Below are positions 19,408-28,166 of a stretch of 64,000 bases of DNA, in pieces. Position 1 is the first letter of the stretch. Each line of letters opens with the position of its first letter. A program made the position numbers and the translations under genes. The stretch comes from an uncultured Bacteroides sp. (GTDB taxonomy: Bacteria > Bacteroidota > Bacteroidia > Bacteroidales > Bacteroidaceae), in NCBI RefSeq assembly GCF_963677685.1, contig NZ_OY782187.1, forward strand, positions 124,001 to 188,000. Direction: 5' to 3'. The notes under the pieces were generated by a model. That model saw nothing but the letters and a program-made list of their open reading frames with translations. It was not told the origin of the DNA and made no database searches.

Positions 19408-19566
19408 CTTTTTTTCCGGAATTTTCTTGTTGTCGACCAGGATTTGCATCAGGCGATTGTTGATCGCGGTTTTTATTTTTTATAGGTCTGTTGTTTCGGC
19501 GTGGACGTGATGGTCCGTTCCCTTGAGAAGCATTGCGAGCATCTTTTGGAGTTTGTGACTCTCACT
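19385..19566 (-). other. Displaced C-terminal tail of ricT in another frame
   Basis: On the minus strand the frame reading ESQTPKDARN, then GPSRPRRNNRP, then ENSGKKDEKQKKE to the stop at 19385 is open and has the composition of RicT tails. Immediately upstream it is closed by a TGA, so it can only be read after the main ricT frame shifts. The shift point sits in a near-repeat (AGTGAGAGG then AGTGAGAGT on the minus strand). It may be a sequencing indel or a true mutation. Confidence 0.6.
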
Positions 19567-20712
19567 CCTCTCACTATTATTCTTGTTACTTCGATTAGGT
19601 CGTTTTTTCCTCTTGTGAAGACCATTAGCATTTTCGCCAGATGAGCTATTCCCTCGATTCTTGTCAAAACGGGTTAAGCTTTCTTGTTCTAACAAATCGT
19701 TCGATTTTGGAGTTTCAATTTTATGCTCTTCTTCGACAAGTTTATCCGGTTTTATGCCTTTACGATTTAGTGAGATGATTTCAAATGCTCTTTTGCTACT
19801 GATTGTAACCAAATTAGCTGCAAAATTCTTATCGGTGGAATAACTTATTTGATTTGCCAGAATATCAGCTTTGAAGAAATAAAAATTACCATCTTTGGTT
19901 TCTAACTCTATTTCTCGTGAAGGCAAACGTTTCTGTGATTCAACATACGCATCCACTTCGTAATTCATGCAACATTTAAGTTTTGCACACTGTCCGGCCA
20001 GTTTTTGAGGGTTTAGGGACAAATCCTGATGTCTGGCTGCATTGGTAGATACCGATACGAAATTGGTCATCCAAGTAGCACAACATAATTCACGTCCACA
20101 AGGACCAATACCGCCTATACGTCCGGCTTCTTGGCGAGCACCAATTTGTTTCATCTCTATGCGCACCCTAAAAGCTTCGGCAAGCACCTTTATTAATTGT
20201 CTAAAATCCACTCGTTCATCGGCTATATAATAAAAGATGGCTTTATTTCCGTCTCCTTGATATTCCACATCCCCTATTTTCATATCCAGATTTAAGCTTG
20301 CGGCAATTTGTCTGGCACGAATCATTGTTGCGTGTTCTTTCTCTTTAGCTTCATTATACTTTTCCATGTCTATCGGTTTAACCTTGCGATAGATACGTTT
20401 AATTTCAGCTTCAGGTTTGATATTTGCTTTTTTCATTTGTAGAGGAACCAATCTTCCTGTGAGAGTAACCACTCCTATGTCGTGTCCTGGTGAGGCTTCA
20501 ACAGCAACAATATCACCCTTTTCTACACTGATTTTATTGCTATTCTTGTAATATCCTTTTCGGGTATTTTTGAATTGTACCTCTACCATATCACTTTCCT
20601 CGGCATTGTTCGGTATGTCCGCTAGCCAATCGTAAGTGTTTAGCTTAATATTTTGTCGGGAGCAGCCTTTGCAACAAAGTCCTGCACTTCCGTTCTTTTG
20701 CTTAAATTCCAT
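19480..20712 (-). CDS. ricT: RicT/PSP1-family protein, apparently frameshifted near its C-terminus
   Basis: PSP1 C-terminal-domain protein of the RicT (YaaT) family, whose Bacillus member forms an iron-sulfur-containing regulatory complex that affects RNA processing and competence. Cysteine clusters are visible at the N-terminus (LCCKGC, residues 12-17), in the middle (CGRELCC, about 205) and shortly after (CAKLKCC). The PSP1 core lies at about 90-270 and is followed by a K/N/R/S-rich tail. The encoded tail ends abnormally after SERSES. A second frame continues with the expected basic, Pro/Asn-rich tail to 19385, so a single-base loss (or two-base gain) near 19558 is likely. The gene lies in the metF-holB-ricT-gldH run. 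Confidence 0.88.
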   Translation of the reverse strand: MEFKQKNGSAGLCCKGCSRQNIKLNTYDWLADIPNNAEESDMVEVQFKNTRKGYYKNSNKISVEKGDIVAVEASPGHDIGVVTLTGRLVPLQMKKANIKPEAEIKRIYRKVKPIDMEKYNEAKEKEHATMIRARQIAASLNLDMKIGDVEYQGDGNKAIFYYIADERVDFRQLIKVLAEAFRVRIEMKQIGARQEAGRIGGIGPCGRELCCATWMTNFVSVSTNAARHQDLSLNPQKLAGQCAKLKCCMNYEVDAYVESQKRLPSREIELETKDGNFYFFKADILANQISYSTDKNFAANLVTISSKRAFEIISLNRKGIKPDKLVEEEHKIETPKSNDLLEQESLTRFDKNRGNSSSGENANGLHKRKKRPNRSNKNNSERSESHKLQKMLAMLLKGTDHHVHAETTDL

Positions 20713-20778
20713 ATTGTTTATATATATTTAGTTAGGGTGCTTTCGCTTCACTTTGATTTCGTAAGAGATCGCTATTGT

Positions 20779-21903
20779 TTACTGTTTCAACAATACGATC
20801 ATCTTTAGTGAAAAGTCGAAAAACACCATTTTAGCGTTCACATTTTGTTCTATATGTTGCTGGGCTTCGCTTAGTTCGTCCATAACACCCATGACATTTC
20901 GTTCATTAACGAAAGGAGAAAAACGACTTGCGAAATTCTCTTCGTTAGCAGTCATATAGTTTAATTCTTTATTTTTCAGGTTAAAGATAAAATTTTCTCT
21001 AATCATTCGTTGGCAATATTCCAAAAAGTTTTTTTGCTTTTCTCTTCCCATGCTTGCTACTTGTTCGCTCCATAATTTCATTTCTCTGATCTTTTTCTGA
21101 TAAGATAGTCGCATTAAGCTTACGAACAGGTCGAAAAATTTCTGTTTATCTTCATTAAGATGTATGGCTTCAAGCGCTTTTATAAAATTACCATTTGCCA
21201 TGTGTGCGATAGAGACGCTTTCAGTTTCTAGTACTCCGTATTTCATTTGCAAGGTATGGGCGATGCAATCATTTTCTATTTTCGGTACATTTAAACGTTG
21301 CGTACGGCTGAGAATAGTAGGTAATATTATTTCCGGATTTTCCGAAATTAATAGAAATATTGTTTTCTCCGGTGGTTCCTCAAGCAATTTCAGCAACTTA
21401 TTGGCGCACACCTGGTGTAGTTTTTCAGGAAGCCAGATGATGGAGATTTTAAAACCACCTTCACTCGATTTGAGGCTAAGCTTTCTTAAAATTTCATCAC
21501 TCTCTTTAGCGTAAATAATTGCTTGAGAATTTTCTGCCTGCATTTCGTTGAGCCAATGGTTGAGGCTGAAATAGGGAGAGGAGGTGACTAATTGTCTCCA
21601 TTCACTGATGTAATCGTCGCAGACATCTTTTTTGTTCTTGGCACTTTTCACGATCGGAAACATGAAATGTAAGTCCGGATGTACCAGTTTGTTATATTTG
21701 ACGCATGAAGGGCAAGTACCACAAGAATCTTCTGCTGTGGGGTGAGCGCAACTTATATAGCGGGCATAGGCCAACGCGAGAGGTAGCTTGCCTACTCCTT
21801 CAGGGCCACAAATCAGTTGAGCATGAGGGATACGTCCTTCATTTACTTCTTGTATGAGCTTTTTCTTTATTTCCTCTTGTCCGATGACATCCTTAAAAAA
21901 CAT
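20779..21903 (-). CDS. holB: DNA polymerase III, delta' subunit (clamp loader)
   Basis: AAA+ subunit of the replicative clamp loader. It has a P-loop-like segment GPEGVGK (33-39), a zinc-binding module with Cys52, Cys61, Cys64 and Cys67 (SCGTCPSC), and the sensor-1 motif ILSRTQRL at about residue 175. The C-terminal collar domain is less conserved. Length 374 is typical for Bacteroidetes. It starts 3 nt after metF and is followed by ricT after 66 nt; holB next to a PSP1/RicT gene is a widely shared arrangement. Confidence 0.93.
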   Translation of the reverse strand: MFFKDVIGQEEIKKKLIQEVNEGRIPHAQLICGPEGVGKLPLALAYARYISCAHPTAEDSCGTCPSCVKYNKLVHPDLHFMFPIVKSAKNKKDVCDDYISEWRQLVTSSPYFSLNHWLNEMQAENSQAIIYAKESDEILRKLSLKSSEGGFKISIIWLPEKLHQVCANKLLKLLEEPPEKTIFLLISENPEIILPTILSRTQRLNVPKIENDCIAHTLQMKYGVLETESVSIAHMANGNFIKALEAIHLNEDKQKFFDLFVSLMRLSYQKKIREMKLWSEQVASMGREKQKNFLEYCQRMIRENFIFNLKNKELNYMTANEENFASRFSPFVNERNVMGVMDELSEAQQHIEQNVNAKMVFFDFSLKMIVLLKQ

Positions 21904-21906
21904 GGG

Positions 21907-22860
21907 CTAATAGATTACTTTTGCAACTTCTTTAATGCTATCCACCGCAGATATAGTATAAAAATGGATGCTAGGAACACCGTATGCCATCAATTCTTTA
22001 CATTGTTTAATGCACCATTCTATGCCGATTTGTTGGGTTTGTTGGTCATTTTTACATTTTAAGGCTTCCTTGGTTAACTCTTCAGGTAAATCCACTTTAA
22101 ATGTTTTTGGGATCATGCTGATTTGCGATAGCTTCTTGAATGGTTTAATACCTGGAATGATGGGGATATTAATACCTGCCTTGCGAACTTTATCCACAAA
22201 GTCGAAATATTTTTGATTGTCGTAGAAGAGTTGAGTGACCGCATATTCGGCACCGGCTTCTACTTTCTTTTTTAGCCAATAAATATCTTCGTCAATATTT
22301 GGCGCTTCTTCATGTTTCTCCGGATAGCAAGCGACACCATAAGAGAAAGGCGTTCCCATTGTTTTCATCTCAGAACCATCGGTAAACTCTCCACGGTTAA
22401 ATCTATTGATTTGTTCTTGTAGTTCGATGGCATGAAAATAGCCATCACCTTCGGGGGTGAAAACCGATTCATGCTTGGCTTTGTCACCTCTGAGCACTAA
22501 CAAATCTGTGATACCAAGAAATTGTAAGTCAAGCAGCACGTATTCCGTTTCTTCTTGCGTAAAACCGCTGCATAAAATATGAGGAACTGCCCTGATATTG
22601 TATTTACTCTGAATAGCCGCGGCTACGGCAACTGTTCCCGGTCTGCGCCGCAATCTGTTGCGCTGAAAAAGACCATTACCTAAATCTTTGTATACGTACT
22701 CGCTCCGATGAGTTGTTATATTGATATATTTAGGGTCGAATTCTCGTAAAGTATCTATGGTTTGATACAGCTTTTCTATTCCGGTTCCTTTAAGCGGAGG
22801 CAGGATTTCAAAAGAAAAAGCTGTTTTTTTATTGGCATTTATTAAATCAATCACTTTCAT
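21907..22860 (-). CDS. metF: 5,10-methylenetetrahydrofolate reductase
   Basis: Flavoenzyme that reduces methylene-THF to methyl-THF for methionine synthesis. It is a TIM-barrel protein with the early FSFEILPP motif (catalytic Glu at about residue 19), NITTHRSEY, the folate/FAD loop LVLRGD, and EAGAEYAVTQLFYDN near residue 185. Length 317 is normal. A longer frame begins at 22938 within and before the promoter box, so ATG 22860 is chosen. First gene of the metF-holB-ricT-gldH run. Confidence 0.95.
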   Translation of the reverse strand: MKVIDLINANKKTAFSFEILPPLKGTGIEKLYQTIDTLREFDPKYINITTHRSEYVYKDLGNGLFQRNRLRRRPGTVAVAAAIQSKYNIRAVPHILCSGFTQEETEYVLLDLQFLGITDLLVLRGDKAKHESVFTPEGDGYFHAIELQEQINRFNRGEFTDGSEMKTMGTPFSYGVACYPEKHEEAPNIDEDIYWLKKKVEAGAEYAVTQLFYDNQKYFDFVDKVRKAGINIPIIPGIKPFKKLSQISMIPKTFKVDLPEELTKEALKCKNDQQTQQIGIEWCIKQCKELMAYGVPSIHFYTISAVDSIKEVAKVIY

Positions 22861-22908
22861 GTCTTGCAATATCTCGATTTTTATGTAAGATCGGAATGTA
22901 TATTGTGA

Positions 22909-22916
22909 CAAAAGTA
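22909..22916 (-). promoter_or_regulatory. Bacteroidetes -7 box for metF
   Basis: On the minus strand TACTTTTG fits TAnnTTTG, 48 nt before the metF ATG. Confidence 0.55.
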
Positions 22917-23039
22917 TAAAAAAAAGCCGATAATTCATTTATACTTTTTGTTTTTCTATGACAGTGTTAAGCTCTTATTTTGAATGGAGTAAGGTGTTGT
23001 TTGAGCGAACTTGAAAGGGAAATGAGGCTAAAGGGGAAA

Positions 23040-23103
23040 TTATTTGAATTACATTATAAGTTATCCGCATAACATATAATGTAATTCAAATAACTTATAA
23101 TGT
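23040..23103. repeat. Long composite hairpin between aroA and metF
   Basis: A 19-nt arm (23040-23058) is perfectly complementary to 23075-23093; inside it GTTAT/ATAAC pair around a CCGC loop with one mismatch, making a near-perfect 25-bp hairpin. A second, overlapping complement (23051-23064 with 23090-23103) permits an alternative fold. It fills the otherwise empty 360-nt aroA-metF gap. It may end aroA transcription or be a small palindromic element; no T-run follows directly. Confidence 0.6.
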
Positions 23104-23221
23104 AAAGAGGGGTTAGCTCTATTGTTTCTATAGTCGCATTGCGAAGTTCTTGGCTTTGCTTTATGAAGAAGGTCTTTGTGTTGATTTTATTTTACAAAAA
23201 AATAGTTTTGGTAAGTGTCTG

Positions 23222-24448
23222 TTATTCCTCTTCTATTAAGAAGCCTGCTGTCTTCAAATCATTCCAATAAGCCGGATAAGACTTTGTTACGACTGCCGGT
23301 TGGTCAATACGCATTTGCGGAAAGAAAATACAAGCTGGTGCAAAAGCCATAGCCATACGGTGATCTTCATAAGTTTTGATAATAGGTGTCTCTTCAGGCT
23401 GGCAACGGTCGCCATCCCACACTAAAACGGAATCATTCTCATCTCTTAATATATATCCCAGTTTTTTCATTTCAGCAATGAGTGCGGCGATACGGTCAGT
23501 CTCTTTTATTTTTAAACTTTGTAAACCTGTGAAGCGGAAGGGGATATTAAGTAGTGCACAGGTAACGACAAATGTTTGTGCTAAGTCGGGGATGTCTATA
23601 AAATTTTCTTCCAGTTGTTCAGGTTTTATTTTTGTTTTCCGAAGCCTCACTCCTGCATCTGTAAAATCAGTTGTCACCCCTAGTTTAGCAAAGACTTCCG
23701 CTCCGCGACTATCGCCTTGATAACTGTTGCGGAACAATCCTTTTAACTCAATCTCAGCTTCATTAGCGAGGGCAGCTATCTGATACCAATAAGAAGCACC
23801 GCTCCAGTCACTTTCTACAATAAAGCTTCGATCTTCATAAGGCTGAGGCTTTACTAAAATACTATTTTCTGCGCACCAGTCGGCAGATCCACCGAAATCC
23901 CGCATTAGTTGTAGGGTAAGATTAATATAAGGGCGTGAAATGATATTTCCAGTTAAGTTAATCGTTAAACCATTTTTTAGAACAGGACCAATCATCAATA
24001 GAGCAGAGATATATTGAGAACTTACACTTCCCTCTAATGAAATCGTATTACCTACAAATTCCCGCCCTGTGATGCGTAACGGAGGATATCCTTCGTTATT
24101 TACATATTCTATTTCAGCCCCTAGTTCTCTTAGTGCATTGACTAATAAAAGAATAGGACGCTGCTGCATACGTTCGGTACCCGTGATGATATGACTTCCG
24201 TGTGTTACACTTAGGTAGGCCGTTAAAAAGCGCATCGCTGTTCCCGCAGCCATAATATCAATAGTGTCATTATCCTCAGTCAGTGCTTTAATCATTACTT
24301 GCGTATCGTCACAATCCGACAAGTTACTAGGTAAGGTGTCTCCCTTGCTCAATGCATGAATAATCAATGCTCGATTACTTATACTCTTTGATGCCGGTAA
24401 TTGTATGGAAACTTTAATCTGAGAGGGAGCCGATATTTTGTAGCGCAT
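23222..24448 (-). CDS. aroA: 3-phosphoshikimate 1-carboxyvinyltransferase (EPSP synthase)
   Basis: Sixth step of the shikimate pathway: transfers enolpyruvyl from PEP to shikimate-3-phosphate. Recognisable motifs are LPASKSISNRALI at the N-terminus (substrate Lys), AGTAMRFLTAYLS (the phosphate/PEP loop), the SSQYISALLMIGP region, and near the C-terminus ETDRI and DHRMAMAFAP. Length 408 from ATG 24448; a longer frame to 24484 would overlap the promoter box. The gene stands apart from aroB, which is 20 kb away in this window. Confidence 0.95.
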   Translation of the reverse strand: MRYKISAPSQIKVSIQLPASKSISNRALIIHALSKGDTLPSNLSDCDDTQVMIKALTEDNDTIDIMAAGTAMRFLTAYLSVTHGSHIITGTERMQQRPILLLVNALRELGAEIEYVNNEGYPPLRITGREFVGNTISLEGSVSSQYISALLMIGPVLKNGLTINLTGNIISRPYINLTLQLMRDFGGSADWCAENSILVKPQPYEDRSFIVESDWSGASYWYQIAALANEAEIELKGLFRNSYQGDSRGAEVFAKLGVTTDFTDAGVRLRKTKIKPEQLEENFIDIPDLAQTFVVTCALLNIPFRFTGLQSLKIKETDRIAALIAEMKKLGYILRDENDSVLVWDGDRCQPEETPIIKTYEDHRMAMAFAPACIFFPQMRIDQPAVVTKSYPAYWNDLKTAGFLIEEE

Positions 24449-24481
24449 AATTTCGAGTTTAATTAACACTGATTCAAAATG

Positions 24482-24489
24482 CAAAAATA
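24482..24489 (-). promoter_or_regulatory. Bacteroidetes -7 box for aroA
   Basis: Minus-strand TATTTTTG fits TAnnTTTG, 33 nt before the aroA ATG. Confidence 0.55.
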
Positions 24490-24665
24490 GGAATAATAAC
24501 TCAGATTGCTATCATTGTTTATGAAATGTGTGTTTGTCGCCAAGAATAGTATAGATATATTATTTCCTTATTTCTGCTATAGAATAGTTCTATTTGTGAT
24601 GAAAATGAAACTTCATTCTCAAAAATAAAAACATCTTTAAGAAAAATAATATTAAAAACTTTTTT

Positions 24666-24673
24666 TACCTTTG
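24666..24673 (+). promoter_or_regulatory. Orphan Bacteroidetes-type -7 box
   Basis: TACCTTTG fits TAnnTTTG in the 500-nt gap between aroA and the next gene, after a run of A/T. No convincing gene follows: the only frame (to 24861) starts at GTG on the box itself, with an internal ATG 24805 giving 18 codons. A short transcript or a decayed gene start is possible. The rest of the gap (24490-24934) shows only a 10-bp palindrome AGAACGTTCT at 24865. Confidence 0.35.
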
Positions 24674-24934
24674 TGGTCTTGATAAAAGTTTACTCTAGTA
24701 TTCAGCCCATAGGTTTTGAGCTGATATTTCTGTTTTACTTTGGAGTGATTCTTCGATTAAACTATTATGTAAATGACTTTGTCTATACTTGTTGGTGCGA
24801 AAATATGAAGTTATCTTTGTTTGAAAATGAAAATATCAAGATGGAATTTTCTATCGACTAAATCAGAACGTTCTTGAGACTACAATTTATTCTTTTTGCA
24901 AGAATGAAAAAACTGTGCAAATGAAATTCTACAG

Positions 24935-24974
24935 TTAACGGAGTTAGTTTAATATATTAAATTAACTCCGTTAA
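24935..24974. terminator. Hairpin downstream of the unknown lipoprotein gene
   Basis: 18-nt arms 24935-24952 and 24957-24974 pair with one mismatch (core TTAACGGAGTTA), 12 nt beyond the stop of the minus-strand gene. The U-run is poor, so terminator function is inferred from position. Confidence 0.5.
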
Positions 24975-24985
24975 TGAGTTTAATA

Positions 24986-25783
24986 TTATTTGTAAGTAAT
25001 ATAAAATTTGTTAGGTGCTGATATTGTGAACACCTTTATACTTTGTTCAAGCTTGGTTTTACAGTTCTTTATTTTTTCAATTTTAGTAGCTCCTTTTTGT
25101 GAATAATTTGTTATATCAGAAAGCCAGAACTGGTTGTCGATATTTTTTGTAGAATTTCCGTCTTTATTAAAAGAATAAGAAATTCTATTTCTAAATTTTA
25201 AGGGAGTAGACTCTTTATCGAATTTAGACAATACGACTTTTCTTTTTGGATGGTTTAATTTTTGTTTGCAGCTTTCTTCGTATTTATTTCGCAAATTGTA
25301 TTTTAAAATGCTTTTTGAAGATTTAGGGGGAATGCATAGTATAGGATTTTCTATGGATAGAACATTGGAACTTAAGCCTATTTTATTTTTATAATTCCTA
25401 TATTTATAAGTTTCGCTTTGGGTCGAGTTTGCTAAAGAAGTTAAAAAAGAAAATGATGTGTTTTGCTTTTCTGAAAGAAAAACTGACTTTTCAGTTATTT
25501 GATTCTGATAGTAATCATAGGCAATTCCATTTTCAATATAAAAGGATCGTGAGAGAATAACAAATAAATCTTGATTTGTCTTATTATAGAGAACAAATCC
25601 TGGGTTCCCATACTCACTCCACATATTATATAAAATCTTGCAATCTTCATTTTCATATACTAAGAAATTGTCGTTTGTTTTAACGTCATCGGATTTGATG
25701 TTGTAAACTTGATAGAAATTTTTATTGCAGGATATTAGAGCTAATGTAACGCAAATCAATAAGACTGTTTTTTTTATTGCCAT
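24986..25783 (-). CDS. Lipoprotein of unknown function
   Basis: 265-residue predicted lipoprotein: a basic N-terminus, a hydrophobic stretch, and lipobox LALISC (Cys19). The mature part is rich in Asn, Lys, Tyr and Ser, without transmembrane helices and probably beta-rich; a central Ser/Thr-rich stretch (about 105-125) precedes a region with a few cysteines (ILCIPPKSS, ESCKQKL). It resembles a family of hypothetical Bacteroides lipoproteins known to me only by general appearance, with no assigned role. The composition is more AT-rich than neighbouring core genes. A -7 box lies 210 nt upstream. Confidence 0.75.
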   Translation of the reverse strand: MAIKKTVLLICVTLALISCNKNFYQVYNIKSDDVKTNDNFLVYENEDCKILYNMWSEYGNPGFVLYNKTNQDLFVILSRSFYIENGIAYDYYQNQITEKSVFLSEKQNTSFSFLTSLANSTQSETYKYRNYKNKIGLSSNVLSIENPILCIPPKSSKSILKYNLRNKYEESCKQKLNHPKRKVVLSKFDKESTPLKFRNRISYSFNKDGNSTKNIDNQFWLSDITNYSQKGATKIEKIKNCKTKLEQSIKVFTISAPNKFYITYK

Positions 25784-25992
25784 TTTAATTATATATTTAA
25801 AAAAAAATTATAAATTGAATTCTATTTATAGTTTGTGAATATCATATTTCTTGTTAAGTTAGTTTCCTTTTGGAGCATTAGTAATAGAAATGATTGTTAT
25901 TTGTTGATTTGCATTTTTTGGTAAATTGTTCGTGCTTGTATTTTTTATGTTAAAAAATATATGATTATTTTTAATATTAAATTTTATGTTTA

Positions 25993-26000
25993 CAAAGATA
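25993..26000 (-). promoter_or_regulatory. Possible -7 box for the unknown lipoprotein gene
   Basis: Minus-strand TATCTTTG fits TAnnTTTG and would give a 5' leader of about 200 nt. Confidence 0.4.
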
Positions 26001-26316
26001 CTAAACTTATTTCAAAAGAGTATGATTAAAGCAAATAAAAAAGACGTGTAAGAAGTAAATAATATTCTGAGACTTGTAGATGGATGTCATGATAGTGAAT
26101 ATTATTTGCCATCATGAAGACAGTATCATAATATCGTTTTTTATATGTGCTTAAAATGAGAGAATGGTGATTGATAAATCGGCTTTTAATTAAAGGTAGT
26201 AATGCTGAGATTGTAGCTAGTGCGCAATGTCAGACTTTTGTTTCAGGAAACGCTACATAAACGTTAATTAAGAGACTGCAAACTTTGTTTGCACACGAGG
26301 GTGTTCGATTAAAACA
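26001..26316. other. Non-coding stretch with a possible short coding remnant
   Basis: No gene is supported here. On the plus strand 26171-26260 is open without a start codon and reads like a protein tail (KGSNAEIVASAQ, then a stop after GNAT), possibly a gene fragment. A 7-bp palindrome around GCAAACTTTGTTTGC lies at 26278-26292. Confidence 0.25.
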
Positions 26317-26352
26317 AATCCCCTCGTTACAATTTATTGTGACGAGGGGATT
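26317..26352. terminator. Bidirectional terminator
   Basis: Arms AATCCCCTCGT (26317-26327) and ACGAGGGGATT (26342-26352) are perfectly complementary with A/T runs on both sides (AAAACA before, TTGTTTTG after). It serves the minus-strand nitroreductase gene that ends at 26465. Confidence 0.75.
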
Positions 26353-26464
26353 TTGTTTTGTTAGATTTTGGAGACCTGCTACTTCTTACCTTAATTCTCA
26401 AATACTAGAGTTATATTCCAAAAAATAGTAGAGTTGTGATTACAGTAAAAACTCTTGTTTGTTC

Positions 26465-27094
26465 TTAAATCGTTTCAAACAGATCTTTTTCAGCTTTTCT
26501 TACTTTAGCTAAGCTCTGGTGGTAATCTGCTTCATGGCGATAACCTACAGCCGCTATTACAGCTGCTCCCAACCCTTTTTCTGTTAGTCCTAATATCTGA
26601 TTATATTGCTCATTATTAAAACCTTCCATTGGAGTGGCATCTATGTGCAATTCAGCAGCAGCAGTGAGCAAATTTCCCAAAGCGATGTAGCACTGTTTTG
26701 AAGTCCATTGAGAGGCGTTGTTACCAAGAGAACTCACTCCCTGAGTTATCACTGCCTTGAATGGTTCAGTCTCTTCAGGCTTTACTCCACGGATGGACTG
26801 AATGTTTTTTAAATAAGCATCTATATAATCAGCGTCAATATGATTGTAACTGGCAAATACAAAAAGATGCGATGCATCCACTACCGGTGTTTGTCCCCAG
26901 CTGACAGCCTGTAACTGCTTGCGTATTTCCGGATTTTCTATGATGAATACTTTAAAAGGTTGTAACCCGTAAGAAGTAGGGGTTAGGGTTATGGCATCTT
27001 TCAATATCTGTAAATCTTCTTTGCTGACTTTCTTCGAAGCATCATACTTCTTAGTGGCGTAGCGCCATTTTAGGTTTTCAATGATTGTAGACAT
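26465..27094 (-). CDS. Nitroreductase-family NAD(P)H-dependent oxidoreductase
   Basis: FMN-dependent reductase of the NfsB/nitroreductase fold, 209 residues. The N-terminal RYATKKYD carries the FMN-phosphate-binding Arg; LTPTSYGLQPFKVFII is the family's second FMN and dimer region; and LGLTEKGLGAAVIAAVGYR near the C-terminus contains the conserved Gly-rich strand. Members reduce nitro compounds or quinones; the physiological substrate is unknown. The AraC-type regulator gene lies 140 nt upstream in the same direction and may control it. Confidence 0.9.
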   Translation of the reverse strand: MSTIIENLKWRYATKKYDASKKVSKEDLQILKDAITLTPTSYGLQPFKVFIIENPEIRKQLQAVSWGQTPVVDASHLFVFASYNHIDADYIDAYLKNIQSIRGVKPEETEPFKAVITQGVSSLGNNASQWTSKQCYIALGNLLTAAAELHIDATPMEGFNNEQYNQILGLTEKGLGAAVIAAVGYRHEADYHQSLAKVRKAEKDLFETI

Positions 27095-27234
27095 AATATT
27101 TGTTTAATGATTATTGCTGTGCAAATGAATATTTTGCGATGTGATATCTGAGTTATAACAACAAGATATTTCTATTTGTTGTTGCAATGGAATGAACTCT
27201 CATTGTTTAAGAGCTTTTTAACTATTTATGCTTT

Positions 27235-28062
27235 TTATGATTCTTTCTGTTGCTTTAGCTGAGAAGGAGTAATATGGTACTGTTCTTTGAATTTTCGGGA
27301 AAAATGAGCAAGAGTTTCAAAACCTACTTCCCAATAGATGTCAGATGGTTTCTGTTTCTCATCAGCAATTTTTCGATAAGCAGCTTCAAGGCGTTTGTCC
27401 ATGAGCCACTTATTGGGTGTCATACCAAATGTTTTAATAAAATCTCGTCGGAAAGTAGAGAGGCTGCGTCCCGAAAATTCGGCAAAACGTTCTAAAGGAG
27501 CATTAAACATGTAGTTGGCATTCATAAACTCAGGAAGTTCTTTTCTAGAGTCTATTTTGTGGCTAAATAGGTAAGAGGTTAATTCTTTTTCTGTTAAGAA
27601 GAGTATACGAATACACTCTTCGAGTTTCAAGTTGGTTAACTTTTTATCTAAACAGATAGGATTCTCTGCATAAATCTGCAAAGAAGCAAATAAGCCTTTT
27701 AATAATATATTCTCTTTTATTTTGTAATAAATGTCTGGATTTTTGTGTGTGCAGTTTGGAGTGAAGTTGTTTTGAGAATATGTTTTTAAAAATTTGTCTG
27801 TGAAGTTCATACCTAGCAGTTCAAACCTTCCGTTTTTGGCGGGGGTCATTTTAATTTTAGAAAATTCACCCTTGTTGACGAACAAATAACTATTTTCCTG
27901 TCCATTAATTACCTTTCCGGCACCTGATATGACGATGCTACCCTCTATGATTTTGATAATTTTATAATGACATTCGTACAATTCTCTTTGAGTAACAGTG
28001 TTGTAGCAAGTTCTGAAAAAAGGCTCTTCTGATGATTTATAAAATTCATTTTGATAATTCAT
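27235..28062 (-). CDS. AraC-family transcriptional regulator
   Basis: 275-residue regulator with an N-terminal cupin-like sensing domain and a C-terminal double helix-turn-helix (about 180-275). The latter is seen as LERFAEFSGRSLSTFRRDFIKTFGMTP and the closing GFETLAHFSRKFKEQYHITPSQ. A longer frame starts at 28158, but this would span the -7 box at 28068-28075. With ATG 28062 the mRNA leader would be only a few nucleotides, so the message may be nearly leaderless. It is divergent from the membrane/CMP-kinase-like fusion gene and upstream of the nitroreductase gene; either could be a target. Confidence 0.88.
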   Translation of the reverse strand: MNYQNEFYKSSEEPFFRTCYNTVTQRELYECHYKIIKIIEGSIVISGAGKVINGQENSYLFVNKGEFSKIKMTPAKNGRFELLGMNFTDKFLKTYSQNNFTPNCTHKNPDIYYKIKENILLKGLFASLQIYAENPICLDKKLTNLKLEECIRILFLTEKELTSYLFSHKIDSRKELPEFMNANYMFNAPLERFAEFSGRSLSTFRRDFIKTFGMTPNKWLMDKRLEAAYRKIADEKQKPSDIYWEVGFETLAHFSRKFKEQYHITPSQLKQQKES

Positions 28063-28067
28063 GAGTG

Positions 28068-28075
28068 CAAAGATA
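28068..28075 (-). promoter_or_regulatory. -7 box for the AraC regulator gene
   Basis: Minus-strand TATCTTTG, 5 nt before the chosen ATG; implies a very short or absent leader. Confidence 0.5.
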
Positions 28076-28143
28076 CCTCTTCTGACCTTTATAGACAATA
28101 GCTTTTGCTTTTTAGCGATAAAGAAGAGAATCTTTTGTTGCAC

Positions 28144-28151
28144 TAATTTTG
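28144..28151 (+). promoter_or_regulatory. -7 box for the membrane/CMP-kinase-like fusion gene
   Basis: TAATTTTG fits TAnnTTTG, 15 nt before ATG 28167. It contains the in-frame TTG 28149, which is therefore not the start. Confidence 0.55.
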
Positions 28152-28166
28152 CAATCAAAAATAAAC

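Noticed and set aside
24673..24861. 62-codon plus-strand frame after the orphan promoter
   Set aside because: Starts at GTG on the promoter box itself and shows no family or normal composition.
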